Counted from the stretch's first letter, positions 43,320 through 53,077 are shown. The stretch: DNA of 64,000 bases from Altibacter sp. HG106 (GCF_028561755.1 NZ_JAQQTD010000005.1:248001-312000); one strand, 5' to 3'. The notes: generated by a model not told the origin, from the letters alone. Program-made: numbers and translations.

Positions 43320-44317
43320 ATCGGATTGTGGTCTGAGAAGGTTTCAGTGATATTCTTAAAGCCGGTAACTTCAAAATCAGATGACGTAAAGATGTAATCA
43401 ATTCGCAACGGATAAGAATCGAACGAGAAGGTAGTTCCCAGTCCGCTACCCTTTTCCTTAAAAGCATCGGTATAGCGCTCTGCCACCTGCCGGTAGATAT
43501 AAGAATGACGCGTATTGTTGAAATCGCCTGCCAGAATCGTCGGATAAGGTGAGGTTTCGGCATGGGAAAGAATTTGCTCGATCTGTGCTTGCTGTTTCTT
43601 AAAATTAACGGTCATGCGACGCAGCATGCGTTCCGTATTTCCCTCTTGAATATATTCTACGGAAGGCATTACACCCATAGATTGCAAATGCAAATTATAG
43701 AGGCGGATGGTATCCTGTCCTTTTACCACATCGGCGTATAGGCTATTGTTATAGGTATTCGAAAAATTGAAAGCGCCCGTGTGATGCAAAGGGTATTTGG
43801 AGAAAATGGCATGCCCCAATATGTTTTTTTCCTTGAAGTGAATGTACCTAAACGGATAGGCCGAAAAGGACACCTGATGCTCTCGATAGAATTCTTGAAG
43901 CAGTACCACATCGGGGTGGTACGTTTCGAGCAGCGATGCGATCACTTTCTTGGGGTCTTCTTTGGGAGATTCTTCATAGGCATTGAACAATCGAACGTTG
44001 AATGAAAGAATACCGAGGGAAGCTTCCGATGTAGTTGTAGCCTCCGGAGCCGAAAGCCGCAAGGCTGTTTTACTTAGGAAAAAAGTCGCCGAGAGCATTA
44101 AGAAGGAAAGCCAAGCATGGCGTCGTTTCCGAAGCAACCAATAACCAAAAAATGCGATATTGATAAGCACCAGGGGAGACACTGCTAAACTGAGCAGGGA
44201 TAGAGCAGCAAATTGTTTTGGAGGCAGGTACTGGGCACAACTGGCCAATAGTAAGAGTAGGGCGAAGATACCATTCACCCCAAATACGATTGTATTGAAA
44301 AACCCCAACTTTTTCAC
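43286..44317 (-). CDS. Endonuclease/exonuclease/phosphatase family protein, membrane anchored
   Basis: 343 residues. Three N-terminal hydrophobic helices (about 8-25, 36-60, 68-88), then an EEP domain: LSFNVRLFNAY, LLQEFY, LHLQSMG, LAGDFNNT and SDHNPIY. Probably a periplasm-facing nuclease or phospholipid/phosphodiesterase. Last gene of the mutL unit and convergent with wbqC. Confidence 0.9.
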   Translation of the reverse strand: MKKLGFFNTIVFGVNGIFALLLLLASCAQYLPPKQFAALSLLSLAVSPLVLINIAFFGYWLLRKRRHAWLSFLMLSATFFLSKTALRLSAPEATTTSEASLGILSFNVRLFNAYEESPKEDPKKVIASLLETYHPDVVLLQEFYREHQVSFSAYPFRYIHFKEKNILGHAIFSKYPLHHTGAFNFSNTYNNSLYADVVKGQDTIRLYNLHLQSMGVMPSVEYIQEGNTERMLRRMTVNFKKQQAQIEQILSHAETSPYPTILAGDFNNTRHSYIYRQVAERYTDAFKEKGSGLGTTFSFDSYPLRIDYIFTSSDFEVTGFKNITETFSDHNPIYAQLSCCRSK

Positions 44318-44324
44318 GCCTCAA

Positions 44325-45206
44325 TTACTCTTCTTTTCCTGCCTGAAACAAGAAATCTTTTTCAGCCTTGGTGAGACTGTCGTACCCACTTTTGCTAATC
44401 TTGTCTAAGATAGCGTCTACTTTCTTCTGATGCGTGCTTTTGTTTTCTTTTTCCGGAAACCCCTTCGCTTTTTTCTTGGATGCCTGATTGCGATGCACTG
44501 TTTTGAAAGGACGCTGCTTTCGTGTTTTAAAGAGATTCGCCACTCCATCCATTAAGGTTTCAAACCAGGCACCAATATCGTTCCCTTTCGCCATTTGCAC
44601 CGCATAGAAATACCCAAAAATGGCACCACCAATATGCGCTAATAATCCACCCGCGTTGCCTGAAGTGGGCAATCGAACCAGATCCATAAGAATAAAGAAA
44701 ACAGCGATGTGCCATAACTTTACTGTAAAGAAAAAGACACGTACCTCCGTATTCGGACTGTAAGTAGCCATAAACACCAGCAGCGCGGTCACCGCCCCGG
44801 AGGCCCCCAGCAGATACCCACGTTGAAAATCAAATAACGGAAATAAATTATAACTCAATACAAATAGAACTCCCCCGCTTATAGCCCCTAAGAAGTAAAT
44901 GGTGAGAAGTCGTTTTTCACTAAACAAATTCAGAATAATTCTTCCGAAGTAATACAACAATAGCATGTTGAAAAGTATATGGAAGAAATCAAAATGAAGA
45001 AAGCTATAAGTGATGAACGCCCAGGGTTGCAGGATAAATTCACCGAAGGCATCCGGCAATACAAACCACCCCATCAACTCCGCAATCGGAATCCGAAAGA
45101 AGGCTGAAATAATGCGAGAAACTAAAAATATGATGGCATTGATCACAATCAACTTGATGGTGATATCGGCCCTTTTGAATTTATATGTGAGATTGTTGGT
45201 ACTCAT
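44325..45206 (-). CDS. Rhomboid intramembrane serine protease (second of tandem pair)
   Basis: 293 residues with six or more membrane helices. Catalytic Ser in LGASGAVTALLVF and His in LLAHIGGAIFGYFYA; HxxxN-type helix HILFNMLLLYYFG. Long cytosolic basic C-terminal tail (KTRKQRPFKTVHRNQASKKK). Cleaves membrane proteins within the bilayer; substrates unknown. Confidence 0.94.
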   Translation of the reverse strand: MSTNNLTYKFKRADITIKLIVINAIIFLVSRIISAFFRIPIAELMGWFVLPDAFGEFILQPWAFITYSFLHFDFFHILFNMLLLYYFGRIILNLFSEKRLLTIYFLGAISGGVLFVLSYNLFPLFDFQRGYLLGASGAVTALLVFMATYSPNTEVRVFFFTVKLWHIAVFFILMDLVRLPTSGNAGGLLAHIGGAIFGYFYAVQMAKGNDIGAWFETLMDGVANLFKTRKQRPFKTVHRNQASKKKAKGFPEKENKSTHQKKVDAILDKISKSGYDSLTKAEKDFLFQAGKEE

Positions 45207-45207
45207 G

Positions 45208-45975
45208 TCAATTCCAACGCGTATGATTAAAGCTATCTTTTCGCCAATAATAGGCCATCAGGAAGCCAAACAGCGCCCCACCAATATGCGCCCAATTCGC
45301 AATATTCTGTCCAAATAACGAGAACCCAGTCACTCCCGAGAACAAATCGAGCAACAATAAGCCAGGAATAAAATATTTTGCTTTGATAGGCACGGGTAAG
45401 AAGATCAGCATTAATTCGGCATTCGGGAACATCATCCCAAAGGCTACTAACACCCCGTACACCGCTCCGGAAGCGCCTACCGCCGTACTCATATAACTAG
45501 AAATCATGCTTCCTACAGTATCGCCGTCTACACCTTCCGGAATATTAATGGAGTAACGTCCTAAACTTCGCCCTTGGGATTCGGCATCACGCATCAACTC
45601 AAATATCTGGGACTCAGACATGCCTGCTTGAAGCAGCTCGGTAAAACCGGCATTAACATGATAATAATTAACCAACGAATGAATCAACGCTGCTCCGAGT
45701 CCGGCCGAAAAATAAAAAAACAAAAAGCGTTTCCGGCCCCAGCGCATTTCTAAGGGGGAACCAAAGGCCCAAAGCGCATACATATTGAACAGTATGTGCA
45801 AGAAACCACCATGCATGAACATATGCGTCACCGGCTGCCAGTACTGGAAATTAGGGTGTTCTACGTAATACAGTGAAAACAGTCGATAGGCAAGATCGGA
45901 ACTGAGCAACGTAAACCCAAAGAAGAGAACGTTGACAATGATTAGCGCTTTGATGGTTTCGGTAATTCTTCCCAT
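45208..45975 (-). CDS. Rhomboid intramembrane serine protease (first of tandem pair)
   Basis: 255 residues. Catalytic Ser in VGASGAVYGVLVAFG, His in WAHIGGALFGFLMAYYW, and HILFNMYALWAFG. Lacks the basic tail of its neighbour and has a loop insert between helices 2 and 4 (SESQIFELMRDAESQG). One base separates it from the mutL stop and another from the second rhomboid start. Confidence 0.94.
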   Translation of the reverse strand: MGRITETIKALIIVNVLFFGFTLLSSDLAYRLFSLYYVEHPNFQYWQPVTHMFMHGGFLHILFNMYALWAFGSPLEMRWGRKRFLFFYFSAGLGAALIHSLVNYYHVNAGFTELLQAGMSESQIFELMRDAESQGRSLGRYSINIPEGVDGDTVGSMISSYMSTAVGASGAVYGVLVAFGMMFPNAELMLIFLPVPIKAKYFIPGLLLLDLFSGVTGFSLFGQNIANWAHIGGALFGFLMAYYWRKDSFNHTRWN

Positions 45976-47835
45976 TTACATAAATTTTGCGTCGAGATCG
46001 GTTCCTTCTAACGTGATCAGCACCGGTTTATTTTCGGGGGAAACACTGGGTTCCTTACACGCGAATAGTTGATGAATTAAATGTTCGCGAGCTTCTTTGT
46101 TCAAGGGGGTTCCGGTACGCACTGCCATGGAGCGCGCCAGCGATTTCGCCAAAACATCGTTTAAACTGAATCCGGCATCGGGTACTTCTGCCAGAAGGTC
46201 GTCGGCCAACCGTTGTAAAATAGGCGCTACATTGCTCTCGGAGATCCCCACGGGTATTCCTGAAATGGCCATTCCGTCACCGTCTTGTTTTTCAAAAATA
46301 AAGCCGGTATGCAACAGCGCCTCTTCCAAAGGCTCGAGCACCGCCCATTGCTTTTTGGTAAGCTCCAAGGCGATAGGAAATAAGAGTTGCTGACTTGTGG
46401 CTTCTTGCACCGTAATGTTTTTAAGTAGCTCTTCGTACAACACCCGCTGATGTGCCAGGTGCTGATGGATCACCATGAGACCGCTTTTTATCGGGCTCAC
46501 AATGTATTTGTTTTGTATCTGAAAGGTGGTCTGTACGGTTTCTTCCTCCTGCGGAAAAAGCTGCCCGGTTTCGGGATCACTCTCCACCGTAATTTGTTTG
46601 GAAGTATTCCAGTCTTCAGAGGTAGTGAGCGTTTCTGAAGCACTGTCATCATTGAGTCCGATATACAACGATTCCCACCCCTTCTCTTGTTTTTTAAAAC
46701 GAGGAGCTGCTTTTGTAGCAGTATCGGTGTGAAACGGATTGAAGTTACGATCTACCGAAACATGAGGCTGTTGGGGAGCTTTTTTGCTGTATTCATAGGG
46801 TGTCTCAAAGCCGCTATCTTTGTTGAAATCTAACACAGGCGCGACGCTAAATTGCCCCAGGCTATGCTTTATAGTTGCCCGCAACATGGTGTAGATGGCG
46901 TATTCTTCTTCAAATTTGACCTCTGTTTTGGTAGGATGAATGTTAATATCGATGGCTGCGGGAGGCAGGGTAAGAAAAAGAAAATAGCCGGGATGGGTTC
47001 CGTCTTTAATCAGGCCTTCAAAGGCATTAACTACCGCATGATGTAAATAAGTGCTTTTTATAAATCGATCGTTTACAAAAAAGAATTGCTCGCCCCTACT
47101 CTTTCTAGCGAAGCTCGGTTTCATTACATAGCCTTCTACCTTTACGATCTCTGTTTCTTCGGAAACAGGTACTAGTTTCTCGTTCGTTTTATTTCCGAAG
47201 ATATTCACAATACGTTGCCGAACATTACTCACCGGAAGGTTGAATACATCACTTCCGTTGTGAATCATTTTAAAAGCTACTTGAGGATGTGACAGAGCGA
47301 CGCGATGAAACTCATCGATGATGTGCCGTGTTTCTACAGCATTGCTTTTTAAAAAATTACGCCGCGCCGGAATGTTATAGAATAAGTTTTTTACGGCTAT
47401 AGTAGTACCGATAGGAGTTACGGTAGCCTCTTGATGAAGTACTTCGCTACCGGAAATGGCAATTTCGGTGCCTACTTCTAACTTGCTTGTTCTCGTTTTA
47501 AGGGTCACCTGAGCGATAGCCGCAATAGACGCTAACGCTTCCCCGCGAAAGCCTTTGGTATTCAGTTGAAAGAGATCTTCAGCAGATTTAATTTTAGAGG
47601 TAGCGTGTCGCTCAAAAGATAGGCGTGCATCGGTAGGACTCATTCCGCAGCCATTATCGGTCACTTGAATAAGCGTCTTCCCAGCATCTTTCACAAGTAA
47701 GGTTATGTGGTCGCTTCCGGCATCAATGGCATTTTCCAAAAGCTCCTTCACTACAGACGCAGGTCGTTGTACCACCTCGCCTGCCGCAATCTGGTTCGCT
47801 ACATGATCGGGAAGTAACTGAATGATATCTGCCAT
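45976..47835 (-). CDS. mutL: DNA mismatch repair protein MutL
   Basis: 619 residues. GHKL ATPase domain with ENAIDAGS, TDNGCGM, RHATSKI and TKGFRGEALASIAA. C-terminal dimerisation domain present, but the endonuclease box DQHAxxExxxxE reads HQHLAHQRVLYEE, lacking the Asp and first Glu. So this MutL probably has no intrinsic nicking activity by that motif. Starts immediately after the small membrane gene. Confidence 0.97.
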   Translation of the reverse strand: MADIIQLLPDHVANQIAAGEVVQRPASVVKELLENAIDAGSDHITLLVKDAGKTLIQVTDNGCGMSPTDARLSFERHATSKIKSAEDLFQLNTKGFRGEALASIAAIAQVTLKTRTSKLEVGTEIAISGSEVLHQEATVTPIGTTIAVKNLFYNIPARRNFLKSNAVETRHIIDEFHRVALSHPQVAFKMIHNGSDVFNLPVSNVRQRIVNIFGNKTNEKLVPVSEETEIVKVEGYVMKPSFARKSRGEQFFFVNDRFIKSTYLHHAVVNAFEGLIKDGTHPGYFLFLTLPPAAIDINIHPTKTEVKFEEEYAIYTMLRATIKHSLGQFSVAPVLDFNKDSGFETPYEYSKKAPQQPHVSVDRNFNPFHTDTATKAAPRFKKQEKGWESLYIGLNDDSASETLTTSEDWNTSKQITVESDPETGQLFPQEEETVQTTFQIQNKYIVSPIKSGLMVIHQHLAHQRVLYEELLKNITVQEATSQQLLFPIALELTKKQWAVLEPLEEALLHTGFIFEKQDGDGMAISGIPVGISESNVAPILQRLADDLLAEVPDAGFSLNDVLAKSLARSMAVRTGTPLNKEAREHLIHQLFACKEPSVSPENKPVLITLEGTDLDAKFM

Positions 47836-48126
47836 CTATCGCGTTTGCGTAAAAATAGAAAGGTCGAAATCAATAATGTAAAGAAATAAAAAGACTAAGA
47901 GTGCGGCTATGAAAAGAATCAATCGATTGCTTTTTCGATTGTTGCCTTCCCGCAATTCCTGAAAGGCCGATTTGAACTTACTTTTCAAATTTCCACTAGA
48001 ACCAACCGTCTTGCGATACGCGTCGAATTTGTGTTCCATTTGAAACGGACTCCCCTCTTTATCACTCTTGTAATACCGAGGTTCATAACTGAATTTCTTG
48101 TTCTTTCTTCTACTTATTAATCCCAT
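47836..48126 (-). CDS. Small basic membrane protein upstream of mutL
   Basis: 96 residues: Lys/Arg/Tyr-rich N terminus (SRRKNKKFSYEPRYYKSD), one C-terminal membrane helix (about 72-88, LILFIAALLVFLFLYII). Homologues are, from memory, mislabelled as riboflavin synthase beta in Flavobacteria because ribH is nearby; nothing in it supports that. First gene of the mutL unit. Confidence 0.8.
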   Translation of the reverse strand: MGLISRRKNKKFSYEPRYYKSDKEGSPFQMEHKFDAYRKTVGSSGNLKSKFKSAFQELREGNNRKSNRLILFIAALLVFLFLYIIDFDLSIFTQTR

Positions 48127-48138
48127 AATTGTTACATG

Positions 48139-48146
48139 TCAAAGGT
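48139..48146 (-). promoter_or_regulatory. -7 box TACCTTTG of the mutL unit
   Basis: Perfect TAnnTTTG, 12 bases before the start of the small membrane gene. Confidence 0.65.
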
Positions 48147-48245
48147 ACTTAAATTTCACTGGTTTTAGAAGTGAAATCCCCTCTATTCTGTCAACAATTA
48201 CCGTACCGTTATTGTAAGCTGAGCGTATTCTGATAGCAATGCCGC

Positions 48246-48749
48246 TTATTTGTAGAAGGCGCTGTCTTTCTTAAGTTGCGCCATTTTCAAGGCAGCAATG
48301 GCGGCTTCTGTGCCCTTGTTTCCGTGCGCACCACCACTTCTGTCCTTGGCTTGTTGCCAATTGTTATCGGTAAGTACGCAAAAAATCACCGGGATATCTC
48401 CCGAAACATTGAGATCCTTAATGCCTTGTGCTACCGCTTCACAGACATAATCGAAATGCTTGGTTTCGCCTTGAATAACACTCCCAATGGCTACAATCGC
48501 ATCAAGCATGTCGAAACTTTCCGAAAGTTTTTTACAGCCATAGATAAGTTCGAAGCTTCCCGGCACATTCCAACGAACAATGTTTTCCTTCATCGCACCA
48601 CAATCAGTTAACGCATCAAAGGCACCTTGAAACATTCCTTGGGTGATCTCGCTATTCCATTCTGAAACGACGAAGCCGAACTTAAAGGGTTTGGCATCGG
48701 GTAATTCCGATTTATTATAGGTAGAAAGATTTTTAGACGCGGTGGCCAT
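48246..48749 (-). CDS. ribH: 6,7-dimethyl-8-ribityllumazine synthase
   Basis: 167 residues. VSEWNSEITQGM, NVPGSFELIYGCK, GSVIQGETKHFDYVC (substrate loop with His) and GGAHGNKGTEAA. Penultimate step of riboflavin synthesis. Two bases after the TPR gene. Confidence 0.96.
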   Translation of the reverse strand: MATASKNLSTYNKSELPDAKPFKFGFVVSEWNSEITQGMFQGAFDALTDCGAMKENIVRWNVPGSFELIYGCKKLSESFDMLDAIVAIGSVIQGETKHFDYVCEAVAQGIKDLNVSGDIPVIFCVLTDNNWQQAKDRSGGAHGNKGTEAAIAALKMAQLKKDSAFYK

Positions 48750-48751
48750 GA

Positions 48752-49516
48752 CTATTGCATTGCCTGGGCCTTCCCGAGATACACTTTGGCATCTGCGGCT
48801 TCGATGGCGTCGCTGTACTCCTCGGTGATGGTCTCAAAATACCCTACTGCTTCTCCGGTTTTCCCGAGGTTGAGTGCAGTAACACCGGCTTTCAATAAAA
48901 AGCGTGGAGTGGTCACTTCGTTGTCGCGCATGTTGGCCGCTTCTTTGTAATAGCTTAAGGCCTCATCGTTCTGTCCTAACTGAATAAACGCATCGCCAAT
49001 AGCTCCTTTGGCTAAGGGGGCCAACATATCGTCATCGCTTTTAAACGCATCTAAGTAGTCGATAGCTGCCTGATAGTTGTTTGTATTCAAGTAGGCCATT
49101 CCCGCGTAATAATTGGCTAAGTTGCCAGCGGGCGTACTTCCATAATTATCAATAATGTCTAAGAAACCGTATTTTCCAGCACCACCGTTCAACGCTAAAT
49201 TGTACAACGAATCGCTTTCCTCGGCAGCTACTGCCTGCTCAAAATACGACTGAGCGCGGTACATTTCGTTCATGGCTTCAGCCGACTTAGGGTTCTGTAC
49301 AAACTGCTGATACCCTAAATATCCCAAAACACACACAGCGATGGCTCCCACCACGATCAGGATGTACTTTTGGTTCTTCTCCACCCAGGCTTCCGTTTTA
49401 GAAGCTCCTTCGTCCAGGGTGTTAAACACCTCAGCCGTTGCACTTCCGTCTTCAAGCTGCTCTTCCTTCTCTGCCTTCGTTTTCGGTTTGTATCCGCGTT
49501 TTTTGTACGTTGCCAT
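48752..49516 (-). CDS. TPR protein, YfgM-like, single membrane anchor
   Basis: 254 residues. Cytosolic charged N terminus, one membrane helix (about 49-68, YILIVVGAIAVCVLGYLGY), then TPR repeats (NLANYYAGMAYLNTNNYQAAI, AKGAIGDAFIQLGQNDEALSYY). Scaffold for envelope protein assembly by analogy with YfgM. Coupled to ribH. Confidence 0.88.
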   Translation of the reverse strand: MATYKKRGYKPKTKAEKEEQLEDGSATAEVFNTLDEGASKTEAWVEKNQKYILIVVGAIAVCVLGYLGYQQFVQNPKSAEAMNEMYRAQSYFEQAVAAEESDSLYNLALNGGAGKYGFLDIIDNYGSTPAGNLANYYAGMAYLNTNNYQAAIDYLDAFKSDDDMLAPLAKGAIGDAFIQLGQNDEALSYYKEAANMRDNEVTTPRFLLKAGVTALNLGKTGEAVGYFETITEEYSDAIEAADAKVYLGKAQAMQ

Positions 49517-49536
49517 AGTTTCTGTTTATTGCGGGG

Positions 49537-49544
49537 CAAAAATA
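49537..49544 (-). promoter_or_regulatory. -7 box TATTTTTG of the TPR-ribH unit
   Basis: Matches TAnnTTTG, 20 bases before the TPR start codon. Confidence 0.6.
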
Positions 49545-49666
49545 AAATTTTTATTAGAAATTAAAAGGGAAAAAAGTTGTTATTTTTAGATCTTTGGCAG
49601 GGGTAAAAGCAGGCGTAATCGCTTTACTGTTTTTAATTTCTTGACATCTAGAATTGCGAAACATTC

Positions 49667-50758
49667 ATGATATTAACTTCCTTATCTTTAATAAATTATA
49701 AGAATTTCGAATCTGAAACCTTTGCGTTCGATCCAAAGATCAATTGTTTCGTAGGACCTAATGGCGTTGGAAAAACCAATGTATTGGATGCTATTTACCA
49801 TCTTTCCTTCGGAAAAAGTTACTTCAACCCCATAACGAGTCAGAATATTAAACACGACGCCAATTTTTTTGTAGTGGAAGGTCATTATGAAAAAAGTGAG
49901 CAGCCCGAAAAGATCATTGTCAGTGCGAAACAAGGACAAAAAAAACTGATCAAACGCAACGGAAAAACCTATGAAAAGTTTAGCGATCATATTGGTTTTC
50001 TGCCGTTAGTCATTATTTCTCCAGCCGATCGCGACCTCATCATCGAAGGCAGCGAAACACGACGCAAGTTTATGGACGGCGTGATCTCACAAGGTGATTC
50101 CAATTATTTAAAAACATTGATTTCTTACAATAAGGTACTCGCCCAGCGCAACTCCTTATTGAAATATTTTGCCGCGAATAATACCAACGACCCGGACACC
50201 CTTGCCATCTACAACGAACAGTTGGACGCCTTGGGTAAAGTAATATATGACAAACGAGAACATTTTTTGTCCATCTTCACGCCTATCTTCCTAGAACGTC
50301 ATCAAGCCATTAGTCAGTCGAAAGAAACGGTATCGCTTCACTATAAGAGTCAGTTTCATGAGACCGACCTCTTATCCCTCTTGGAAGATAACATTCAAAA
50401 AGATAGAATGCTTCAATATACTTCGGTGGGAATTCACAAGGACGACCTCTCCTTTGAGATAGAAGACCATCCCATCAAAAAATTTGGATCTCAGGGACAA
50501 CAAAAATCATATCTGATTGCGCTAAAACTCGCGCAATTCGATTTTATCAAAGCACAAAGCAAGGTAACCCCTATTTTACTCCTGGACGATATTTTTGACA
50601 AGCTCGATGAACACCGTGTTGAACAAATCATTTCTTTGGTTGATAATGAAAATTTCGGACAATTATTTATTAGCGATACCCATGGCGACCGAACCGAAGC
50701 GGTCATTAAAAAAGTACATCAAACCTATAAAATGTTTCCCCTTGAACACGATTCATAA
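49667..50758 (+). CDS. recF: DNA replication and repair protein RecF
   Basis: 363 residues. Walker [10 protein letters not shown] (about 29), signature [15 protein letters not shown] and Walker [18 protein letters not shown]. Loads RecA at gaps with RecO and RecR. 3' end overlaps a lipoprotein gene in another frame. Confidence 0.96.
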   Translation: MILTSLSLINYKNFESETFAFDPKINCFVGPNGVGKTNVLDAIYHLSFGKSYFNPITSQNIKHDANFFVVEGHYEKSEQPEKIIVSAKQGQKKLIKRNGKTYEKFSDHIGFLPLVIISPADRDLIIEGSETRRKFMDGVISQGDSNYLKTLISYNKVLAQRNSLLKYFAANNTNDPDTLAIYNEQLDALGKVIYDKREHFLSIFTPIFLERHQAISQSKETVSLHYKSQFHETDLLSLLEDNIQKDRMLQYTSVGIHKDDLSFEIEDHPIKKFGSQGQQKSYLIALKLAQFDFIKAQSKVTPILLLDDIFDKLDEHRVEQIISLVDNENFGQLFISDTHGDRTEAVIKKVHQTYKMFPLEHDS

Positions 50759-51182
50759 CCTTCTCTTGTGCTTTTTTTTGGTCCTTTTTGTTTCCTGCGG
50801 ATCTGAGGATCCGGAGACCATGATCCCTTATATTGAAGGGTATTGGGAGATCAAAGAGGTAACATTGGATGATGGTTCGGTAAAATCATTTCGCGTCAAT
50901 ACGACCATCGATTATATAGAACGTACCGATCGTGAAGGATTTCGAAAGAAGCTACAACCCAATCTGGATGGTAGCTTTCGAACGTCGAATCTGGCGGAAT
51001 CGTTTACGCTAAGTATTTCCGAAGACAGTCTCCGTATGCATTATACAACACCGTACGATAGCTGGACCGAAACCGTACTTCAAGCCGAAGATTCGCTCCT
51101 GCAAGTGTTAAACCGCGATGGAAAAATATATACCTATCAAAAGTTTCGTACCTTCTCAAATAAGCTAGAAATAAATGAGTAA
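50742..51182 (+). CDS. Lipocalin-like lipoprotein, probable TTG start inside recF
   Basis: 146 residues if started at TTG 50742, which gives a textbook lipoprotein signal ([18 protein letters not shown], Cys about 18); upstream in-frame starts would fuse the signal to a long irrelevant stretch of recF read in another frame. Then [13 protein letters not shown] and beta-rich segments of the lipocalin-like family. Overlaps recF by 17 bases and DUF721 by 8. Confidence 0.75.
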   Translation: MNTIHNLLLCFFLVLFVSCGSEDPETMIPYIEGYWEIKEVTLDDGSVKSFRVNTTIDYIERTDREGFRKKLQPNLDGSFRTSNLAESFTLSISEDSLRMHYTTPYDSWTETVLQAEDSLLQVLNRDGKIYTYQKFRTFSNKLEINE

Positions 51183-51471
51183 ACGCACACGAGAACATAT
51201 GTCTTTGGCCGAAGGCCTGCAAGACTTTCTTGGCAACAGTAAATTGAAAAAAGGTCTTAATAAAGTGTCGGCAGAAGAGGCCTGGCATCAAGTGATGGGC
51301 GATGCCATTTCAAAATACACGGCACGCGTCAACTTAGATCGCGACACCTTGTATGTTGATCTTACCTCCTCGGTGCTACGAGAAGAATTGAGCTATGGAA
51401 AGGAAAAAATCATCAGATTGCTCAATGAGGAGTTGCAAAAAGAGCTCATTAAAAAAATTGTCTTAAAATAA
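51175..51471 (+). CDS. DUF721 protein
   Basis: 98 residues: SLAEGLQDFL, KLKKGLNKVSAEEAWHQVMG, LYVDLTSSVLREELSYGKEKI. DUF721/DciA-like family, which in other bacteria loads the replicative helicase and commonly sits beside recF. The role here is by family analogy. Confidence 0.88.
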   Translation: MSKRTREHMSLAEGLQDFLGNSKLKKGLNKVSAEEAWHQVMGDAISKYTARVNLDRDTLYVDLTSSVLREELSYGKEKIIRLLNEELQKELIKKIVLK

Positions 51472-51497
51472 AAAAGCCTCCCATGGGAGGCTTTTTT
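51470..51497. terminator. Bidirectional intrinsic terminator
   Basis: Perfect palindrome: A6-GCCTCCCATGGGAGGC-T6, placed between the convergent DUF721 and ndk genes. Confidence 0.92.
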
Positions 51498-51516
51498 GTG
51501 TGGTCTTGTATCGCTA

Positions 51517-51936
51517 TTAGAAGATCTCTCTTCCTGCAAAGTGAAACTGACTTTCAATTTCAGCATTTTCGTCACTATCACTTCCGTGTACGGCGTTTTC
51601 ACCAATAGAAGCCGCGTATAATTTACGGATCGTACCTTCGGCTGCCTCTTCTGGATTGGTCGCTCCAATCAACGTACGGAAGTCTTCTACCGCGTTGTCT
51701 TTTTCTAATACCGCTGCCACAATGGGACCGCGGGTCATGTATTCTACCAATTCTCCAAAGAACGGACGTTCCTTGTGAATGGCATAAAATTGCTTCGCAT
51801 CATCTTGTGTCATCTGCGTAAGCTTCATGGCTACAATTTTAAATCCTGCTGCCGTAATTTTTTCTAAAATAGGCCCGATGTTACCTTTTTCAACACTATC
51901 AGGCTTTAACATGGTAAACGTTCTGTCTGTTCTCAT
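51517..51936 (-). CDS. ndk: Nucleoside-diphosphate kinase
   Basis: 139 residues. [13 protein letters not shown], active His in [12 protein letters not shown] (about 115). Equilibrates NTP pools. Short leader of about 20 bases from the -7 box. Confidence 0.97.
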   Translation of the reverse strand: MRTDRTFTMLKPDSVEKGNIGPILEKITAAGFKIVAMKLTQMTQDDAKQFYAIHKERPFFGELVEYMTRGPIVAAVLEKDNAVEDFRTLIGATNPEEAAEGTIRKLYAASIGENAVHGSDSDENAEIESQFHFAGREIF

Positions 51937-51956
51937 GAGCTGTTTTAAATTTGGTG

Positions 51957-51964
51957 CAAAAGTA
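51957..51964 (-). promoter_or_regulatory. -7 box TACTTTTG of ndk, with TTG 19 bases upstream
   Basis: TTG-N19-TACTTTTG on the minus strand fits the full Bacteroidota promoter consensus, 20 bases before the ndk ATG. Confidence 0.72.
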
Positions 51965-52001
51965 CATATTTACCGTGTACTGGCAAGTCCTTAACGGTTC
52001 T

Positions 52002-53060
52002 TTAATATTGCTGCTGAAATTGCTCATAGAGAAAATTATCCCGCCCTCGAATTTCGAAAGTGACTCGCTTCGTTTTAAAATCGAAGTGCATCACCCCAAA
52101 ATTAAGGCGTTTGATGATATTGCTTACGCGGTATTCATTGCCCTCGGTCCCGTAGGTAGGCCACGTATGAGTGAGTCCGCTGCTGGTAAAATCCACCAAA
52201 GGATAGGGCAACGGCACTTCCAAATTCACTGAGATTTCCGCCATATGCCGATCGCCACTTACGAAAAAGATATTGCGGGCCTTCGCCCTTTCCAGTACCT
52301 CGTACATTTTTTGAACTTCCGAAGGATGATTGCCCCATTTCTCCCAACCGTGTTCCTTACTTAAAAACTGAATGCTACTAACGATCATGGTAAAATCCGG
52401 AATCGAGTCTTGCAATTCGCTTTGCAACCATTCCCATTGCGGTTCGCCTAAAATGGTGCCACCCTCTCCAAGACTCCATTCGTCATAGCGCCGTCCTTCT
52501 GTGTTGCTTTCTTTCAAGGGATCACGGAAGTATCGCGTATCCAGCAAGATTACTTTTACGGTACCGCCTTCCCCCTGAATCGTTTCGGAAGTATACACCC
52601 CCGGTCTCGTTCTTCGTATATCATCTTCCGGAACGTCTAGAAAGTTCAATAGCAAGGTTTGCGCTTCTTTTTTCTTCTCCCATTCCCTACCGGCATCATT
52701 CTTCCCAAAATCATGATCGTCCCAGGTGCCAATTACAGGCACCGATTTCCGAAGAACTTGATAATCGGGATGCCTCTTGACTTTTTGATAATCGGATGCC
52801 ATTTTCGCCATGTCGTTGGTATCGGCATAGATATTATCGCCCCCCCAAATAAAGAGATCGGGTTGGATTTCTAAAATGGGTTTCCAAAGCGGTTGATCGC
52901 GTTCCTGATCGCTACAACTGGCAAAGACCACGGTGAGATCGTGTGCTTCCCGTGCCGCGGTGGTTTGAGAAGCAGCCGGATTAGGGGTTTCTGACTTGGA
53001 TTCTGGTTGTTTGCAATTCAGTAGCAGCAAACAAATAAAGAGGAGTAATGGTGGTTTCAT
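52002..53060 (-). CDS. PhoD-like metallophosphatase, lipoprotein
   Basis: 352 residues. Lipobox LLLLNC, Ser/Thr linker, then the metallophosphatase core: FASCSDQE, WGGDNIYAD, GTWDDHDFGKNDAG and SGDRHMAEIS. Alkaline phosphatase D family, cell-envelope phosphodiester or phosphate scavenging. Lacks a separate N-terminal PhoD Ig domain. Confidence 0.92.
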   Translation of the reverse strand: MKPPLLLFICLLLLNCKQPESKSETPNPAASQTTAAREAHDLTVVFASCSDQERDQPLWKPILEIQPDLFIWGGDNIYADTNDMAKMASDYQKVKRHPDYQVLRKSVPVIGTWDDHDFGKNDAGREWEKKKEAQTLLLNFLDVPEDDIRRTRPGVYTSETIQGEGGTVKVILLDTRYFRDPLKESNTEGRRYDEWSLGEGGTILGEPQWEWLQSELQDSIPDFTMIVSSIQFLSKEHGWEKWGNHPSEVQKMYEVLERAKARNIFFVSGDRHMAEISVNLEVPLPYPLVDFTSSGLTHTWPTYGTEGNEYRVSNIIKRLNFGVMHFDFKTKRVTFEIRGRDNFLYEQFQQQY

Positions 53061-53077
53061 AAGCGTTGTTTCTACTT

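Noticed and set aside
47836-48126. Riboflavin synthase beta subunit label for the small membrane protein
   Set aside because: It has no lumazine synthase motif and ends in a membrane helix; the true RibH is the next gene at 48246-48749.
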